Translations under genes and position numbers: made by a program
From: an uncultured Collinsella sp.
GTDB lineage: Bacteria; Actinomycetota; Coriobacteriia; Coriobacteriales; Coriobacteriaceae
DNA length: 10,425 bases
Direction of reading: 5' to 3'
Assembly (NCBI GenBank): GCA_902490245.1
Contig: CABUDB010000038.1
Location: 1 to 10,425 of the forward strand
The notes under the pieces: generated by a model
What the model was told of the DNA's origin: nothing
The model's input: only the letters and a program-made list of their open reading frames with translations
The model's database searches: none
Part shown: positions 7,178-10,425 of the stretch, piece by piece
Layout: the number at the start of each line of letters is the position of its first letter
How positions within the stretch are numbered: position 1 is the stretch's first letter

Positions 7178-8248
7178 ATGTCTTTGAAGGTTGGAATCGT
7201 CGGCGCGGCTGGATATGCCGGAGCCGAGCTCATTCGCCTCGTCCTCGGTCATCCCGAGTTTGAACTTGTTGCCATTACGTCCAACGCCGATGCCGGCCAG
7301 CCGCTGTCCGCGGTGTATCCGAGCTTTGCTGGTGTGAGCGATCTGGTTTTCACCACGCATGACGCCCCCGAGCTCAAGAGCTGCGATGCGGTTTTTCTTG
7401 CCGTGCCGCACACGGCTGCCATGGCACAGGTGCCCGCGCTGCTTGCATCGGGCGTCTCCTGCTTTGATCTTTCGGCCGACTACCGTCTGAACGACGCGTC
7501 CGTCTTTGAGACATGGTATGCCGCCGAGCATACGAGCCCCGAGCTGCTCAAGACCCGTGCCTTCGGTCTGCCCGAGCTGTTCTGCCAAGACTTGGAGACC
7601 GCCGCATCCGACCATGCCGACGGCAAACCCGTGCTGGTCGCCTGCGCCGGTTGCTATCCCACCGCAACGAGCCTTGCCGCCGCGCCCGCCGTGCGCGTCG
7701 GCTGGGTGGCCGAGAACGGTCCCGTGATTGTCGATGCCATTAGCGGCGTGACGGGCGCCGGTAAGTCCTGCAACGCCCGCACCCATTTTTGCAGCGCCGA
7801 CGAGAACTTGGAGGCCTACGGCGTGGGCAAGCATCGCCACACGCCCGAGATTGAGCAAATCCTTGGCCTGACCGATCGCGTCGTCTTTACCCCGCACCTG
7901 GCACCGCTCAAGCGTGGTCTGCTCTCCACGGTGACGCTGCCGCTTACGCCGCAGGCTATCGATACCTTGACCCTTGAGGACGTTGTCGACCATTACAAGC
8001 AGTTCTACGCCGGTCGCACCTTCGTACGCGTACTCGATGCCGGTCAGCAGCCCAAGACGGCTTCGGTCGTCGGCACCAACGCCGCCCAGATCGGCCTCGC
8101 GCTCAACAAGCGCGCGGGCGTGCTGGTGGCGACGGGCGCCATCGACAATCTGTGCAAGGGCGCTGCGGGCCAAGCAGTCCAGTGCGCCAATATCGTCTTT
8201 GGCTTTGACGAGCGACGAGGCTTGCCCACAGTGGCGTGCCCGGTGTAG
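7178..8248 (+). CDS. argC: N-acetyl-gamma-glutamyl-phosphate reductase ArgC
   Basis: ArgC catalyses the third step of arginine synthesis, the NADPH-dependent reduction of N-acetylglutamyl 5-phosphate to N-acetylglutamate semialdehyde, in the cytoplasm. The 356 residues fit the family (about 340-350). The N-terminal Rossmann loop is GIVGAAGYAGAELIRL (6-21). The catalytic cysteine is Cys159 in ACAGCYPTA (155-163); homologues more often have Asn-Pro-Gly-Cys there, so Cys-Ala-Gly-Cys is a mild variant. SGVTGAGK (189-196), the catalytic-histidine segment GKHRHTPEIEQ (217-227), HLAPLKRGLLSTV (240-252) and the C-terminal GAIDNLCKGAAGQAVQ (320-335) are all present. AAGGAG at 7166-7171 fixes the start. 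It is the first gene of an argC-argJ-argB cluster and sits behind probable ARG boxes. Identification is secure. Confidence 0.97.
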   Translation: MSLKVGIVGAAGYAGAELIRLVLGHPEFELVAITSNADAGQPLSAVYPSFAGVSDLVFTTHDAPELKSCDAVFLAVPHTAAMAQVPALLASGVSCFDLSADYRLNDASVFETWYAAEHTSPELLKTRAFGLPELFCQDLETAASDHADGKPVLVACAGCYPTATSLAAAPAVRVGWVAENGPVIVDAISGVTGAGKSCNARTHFCSADENLEAYGVGKHRHTPEIEQILGLTDRVVFTPHLAPLKRGLLSTVTLPLTPQAIDTLTLEDVVDHYKQFYAGRTFVRVLDAGQQPKTASVVGTNAAQIGLALNKRAGVLVATGAIDNLCKGAAGQAVQCANIVFGFDERRGLPTVACPV

Positions 8249-8284
8249 CACATTCGATTGTTAACGATTTGGTAGTCGGGCATC

Positions 8285-8300
8285 GAGTGGGGCGCCACTC
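8285..8300 (+). repeat. Small hairpin in the argC-argJ gap
   Basis: GAGTGG (8285-8290) pairs with CCACTC (8295-8300) around a GGCG loop. No T-run follows directly, so it is unlikely to be a full terminator; it may slow decay or mark mRNA processing in the 134-base gap. The run of six T at 8351-8356 has no adjacent stem. I see no convincing promoter in 8249-8382, so argJ is probably transcribed from the argC promoter. Confidence 0.35.
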
Positions 8301-8382
8301 TTAAGCTGGTCTCATGATCACGACTGGCATGGCGCACCAACCGATGTCCGTTTTTTGTTTGACATAAGGAGTCATAAAGACG

Positions 8383-9651
8383 ATGAATACCGAGCTGTTT
8401 GATATCAAGATTCGCGCCGTCGAGGGTGGCGTTACGGCTGCGGCTGGTTTTAAGGCTGCAGGCATCCACGCTGGGTTCCGCAAGAACCCCGAGCGTCTGG
8501 ATTACGCGCTCGTCGTGCCCGATAAACCCTGTCCCGGTGCTGGCGTGTTTACCACCAATCGCTTTTGCGCGGCGCCCGTGCAGGTGAGCCGTGCCAACCT
8601 GGGCGGTACCGACAAGGGGTACGGTATCATCGCCGGCATTTCGGTCAACTCTGGCAATGCCAACGCCGCCACGGGTGAGACCGGCCTTGCATGCGCGCGC
8701 GAGACGTGCAGCATCGCATCGCAGGTCATCGGCTGCGAGCCTCAGCAGATTCTGGTTGCCTCCACGGGTGTAATTGGCCAGATTCTGCCGATCGACACGT
8801 TTGAGACCGCCATTCCTGCTGCCTACGAGGCGCTCTCCGCCCACGGTGGCGCCGATGCCGCTCGCGCCATCATGACGACCGACACGCACTCCAAGGAGTA
8901 CGCCGTGTCCTACGTCAGTGAGGCTGCGGGTCATGCGGGCAATGTCTATACGGTAGGCGGAATGTGCAAGGGCTCGGGTATGATCATGCCCAACATGGCC
9001 ACCATGATCGCAGTTATCACCACCGATGCTCCCGTCGAGCCTGCGGCACTTCATGCCCTGCTGCTCTCGACCGTCAAGCAGACCTTTAACAAGGTAACGG
9101 TCGATTCCGACACCTCGACCAACGACACCTGCATCATGCTTGCCTCCGGCGCCGCTGCCGCAGATGCCGAGCCGATCGTCGAGGGCTCCAATGCCTTTGA
9201 CGAGTTGGCATTTGCCGTGCACGAGGTGTGCGAGAGCCTGGCGCGCAATATCGCCGCCGATGGTGAGGGCGCATCCAAGCTTGTTACGGTCAACGTTACC
9301 GGCGCCGCTAACGACGAGGAGGCCGATATCGCCGCCCGTGCCGTTGCCAACTCGCCGCTCGTTAAGACCTGCATCGCCGGCCACGACTGCAACTGGGGCC
9401 GCGTTGCTATGGCGCTTGGCAAGTGCGGCGTGAAGTTTAATCAGGAAGACGTTTCCATCGACATGATGGGCATGCCTGTCTGTCGCGACGGTCTGACTGT
9501 TCCCTTTGACGAGGACGAGGCTCTACGACGTTTTGAGGCGCCCGAGATCGTGATCTCGGCCGACCTGGGCGCAGGCGACGCGGCAACGACCGTGTGGACC
9601 TGCGACCTCACGCATGAGTACATCTCCATCAACGGCGACTACCGTTCCTAG
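8383..9651 (+). CDS. argJ: Glutamate N-acetyltransferase / ornithine acetyltransferase ArgJ
   Basis: ArgJ moves the acetyl group from N-acetylornithine to glutamate, giving ornithine and recycling N-acetylglutamate; bifunctional members also use acetyl-CoA for the first step. The 422-residue precursor has the expected length (about 400). It contains STGVIGQ (128-134), which includes residues of the oxyanion site, and the self-cleavage segment KGSGMIMPNMATMI (196-209). Cleavage there would fall between Ala206 and Thr207, making Thr207 the N-terminal nucleophile of the beta chain. DSDTSTNDT (241-249), VANSPLVKTCIAGHDCNWGR (321-340) and the C-terminal ISINGDYRS are also typical. The ribosome binding site AAGGAG (8366-8371) is 11 bases from the ATG, rather far. 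Whether it is mono- or bifunctional cannot be decided; that depends partly on whether argA exists elsewhere in the genome. Confidence 0.96.
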   Translation: MNTELFDIKIRAVEGGVTAAAGFKAAGIHAGFRKNPERLDYALVVPDKPCPGAGVFTTNRFCAAPVQVSRANLGGTDKGYGIIAGISVNSGNANAATGETGLACARETCSIASQVIGCEPQQILVASTGVIGQILPIDTFETAIPAAYEALSAHGGADAARAIMTTDTHSKEYAVSYVSEAAGHAGNVYTVGGMCKGSGMIMPNMATMIAVITTDAPVEPAALHALLLSTVKQTFNKVTVDSDTSTNDTCIMLASGAAAADAEPIVEGSNAFDELAFAVHEVCESLARNIAADGEGASKLVTVNVTGAANDEEADIAARAVANSPLVKTCIAGHDCNWGRVAMALGKCGVKFNQEDVSIDMMGMPVCRDGLTVPFDEDEALRRFEAPEIVISADLGAGDAATTVWTCDLTHEYISINGDYRS

Positions 9652-9732
9652 ATTCCAGGCACGCTGCGCATCTTGCCGCGATTGCGGACAGCGGAGCACG
9701 GCGCGATAACGATACGAAAGACGAGGCAGATT

Positions 9733-10404
9733 ATGAAATTCGCACGCGATTGTCGTTCGAGTGAATCCAACGAAGCAACCGCGCAGCTGCTGTTCGAAGC
9801 GCTGCCGTGGATTAAGAACCTGACCGGCAAGACGGTTGTTATCAAATATGGCGGAGCCGCCATGGTTGATGAGCAGCTGCGCCGCGACGTGATGAGCGAC
9901 ATCGTCCTGCTCAAGATCATCGGCATGCGCCCTGTTATCGTGCACGGTGGCGGCAAGGCCATCAACGAGGCGCTTAGCCACTACGACATCCCCGTCGAGT
10001 TTATGAACGGCCAGCGCGTGACCACGCCGGCGACCATGGATATCGTGCGCGAGGTGCTGGGCGGCAAGGTCAACCAGGAGCTGGTCGCGGCGCTCAACCA
10101 TCACGGCAACCTGGCCGTGGGCGTTTCGGGCAGCGATGCCGGTACGCTCATCGCCGAGCCGCTCGACCCCGAACTCGGCCGCGTAGGCAAGGTCACGCAC
10201 GTCAACACCGACTATATCGAGCGCCTGCTCGATAGCGAGTACATCCCCGTCATCGCTACCGTCGCGGCGGGGGAGGACGGCGGTTTCTTCAACATCAACG
10301 CCGATACCGCCGCCGGTGCCGTTGCGGCGGCGCTGCATGCGCATAAGGCGATCTTTTTGACCGACGTCGACGGCCTGTACAAGGACTTTAGCGATAAAGA
10401 CTAA
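9733..10404 (+). CDS. argB: Acetylglutamate kinase ArgB, apparently cut short by an in-frame stop
   Basis: ArgB phosphorylates N-acetylglutamate, the second step of arginine synthesis and usually the feedback-controlled one. The frame encodes 223 residues, while the family is about 260-300. Present are an N-terminal helix (about 14-28, ATAQLLFEALPWIKNL) typical of arginine-inhibited hexameric enzymes, KYGGAAM (38-44, Lys38 at the phosphate site), HGGGKAI (71-77), NGQRVTTPATMDIV (92-105), FNINADTAA (185-193) and FLTDVDGLYKDFSDKD (208-223). A TAA follows, but the next seven codons in the same frame read LISKLTI. This matches the normal continuation of the family (DSLVS/LISTLT-like), so a Ser codon seems to have become TAA. 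The lost part would include the conserved C-terminal Gly-Met-x-Pro-Lys segment of the ATP lobe. ATG 9733 is chosen, with GAGG (9724-9727) as ribosome binding site; an in-frame TTG at 9673 adds 20 unrelated residues. This could be a true pseudogene, a recent mutation, or a sequencing error. Confidence 0.88.
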   Translation: MKFARDCRSSESNEATAQLLFEALPWIKNLTGKTVVIKYGGAAMVDEQLRRDVMSDIVLLKIIGMRPVIVHGGGKAINEALSHYDIPVEFMNGQRVTTPATMDIVREVLGGKVNQELVAALNHHGNLAVGVSGSDAGTLIAEPLDPELGRVGKVTHVNTDYIERLLDSEYIPVIATVAAGEDGGFFNINADTAAGAVAAALHAHKAIFLTDVDGLYKDFSDKD

Positions 10405-10425
10405 TTGATATCAAAGCTAACGATC

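Noticed and set aside
8351..8356. Run of six T as an intrinsic terminator after argC
   Set aside because: No GC-rich stem lies directly before it. The nearest hairpin (8285-8300) ends 50 bases upstream.
8359..8364. TTGACA as a -35 element for an argJ promoter
   Set aside because: A -10 at normal spacing would fall at the argJ start codon (about 8382-8387, GATGAA), with no match and a transcript start inside the gene.
7085..9384. Two long - strand open frames (7085-8251 and 8044-9384) opposite argC and argJ
   Set aside because: They are antisense shadows of clear argC and argJ coding sequence, with no family motifs and no ribosome binding sites fitting an operon.
9673..9675. TTG start for argB
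   Set aside because: The added residues do not look like ArgB, and the GAGG before ATG 9733 gives a normal initiation site.

Overview
The window looks like chromosomal DNA from a high-GC Gram-positive anaerobe of the Coriobacteriia (Collinsella or a close relative). This is inferred from strongly GC-ending codons in groES/groEL, the style of the protein sequences and the gene content; no marker gene is present to prove it. All supported genes lie on the + strand. Long open frames on the - strand are antisense shadows of GC-rich codons.

Region 1 (1-2128) is the chaperonin operon groES-groEL. Region 2 (2129-2686) is non-coding. It holds a very long nested inverted repeat just after groEL (2155-2290), a separate short perfect hairpin (2360-2380), a promoter with an extended -10 (2456-2483) and an FMN riboswitch (RFN element, about 2492-2678). 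Region 3 (2687-6920) is the operon behind the riboswitch: the riboflavin S component ribU, a fused double ATPase (EcfA1-EcfA2 in one chain), the transmembrane coupling protein EcfT, and two tandem, related pyridoxamine-phosphate-oxidase-fold (flavin split-barrel) proteins. The first three genes overlap by 4 and 1 bases, and the next two follow after 30 and 54 bases. A strong GC-rich inverted repeat (6958-7011) closes it.

Region 4 (7013-10425) is the start of an arginine biosynthesis operon, argC-argJ-argB. It is preceded by two palindromic sites that look like ARG boxes, 22 bases apart centre to centre, and by a leader hairpin. argB stops at an in-frame TAA at 10402-10404. The codons after that stop still read like the ArgB continuation, so the gene appears to be broken by a nonsense codon; the window ends 21 bases later.

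The genes work together as follows. FMN made from imported riboflavin should bind the riboswitch and shut off the importer. The two split-barrel proteins in the same transcription unit are likely users of the same flavin. argC, argJ and argB catalyse the third, fifth (and possibly first) and second steps of the acetylated ornithine pathway, probably under ArgR control. Most of the window is ordinary housekeeping DNA. The points worth a second look are the interrupted argB, the riboswitch-driven ECF plus split-barrel operon, and the nested palindrome after groEL.
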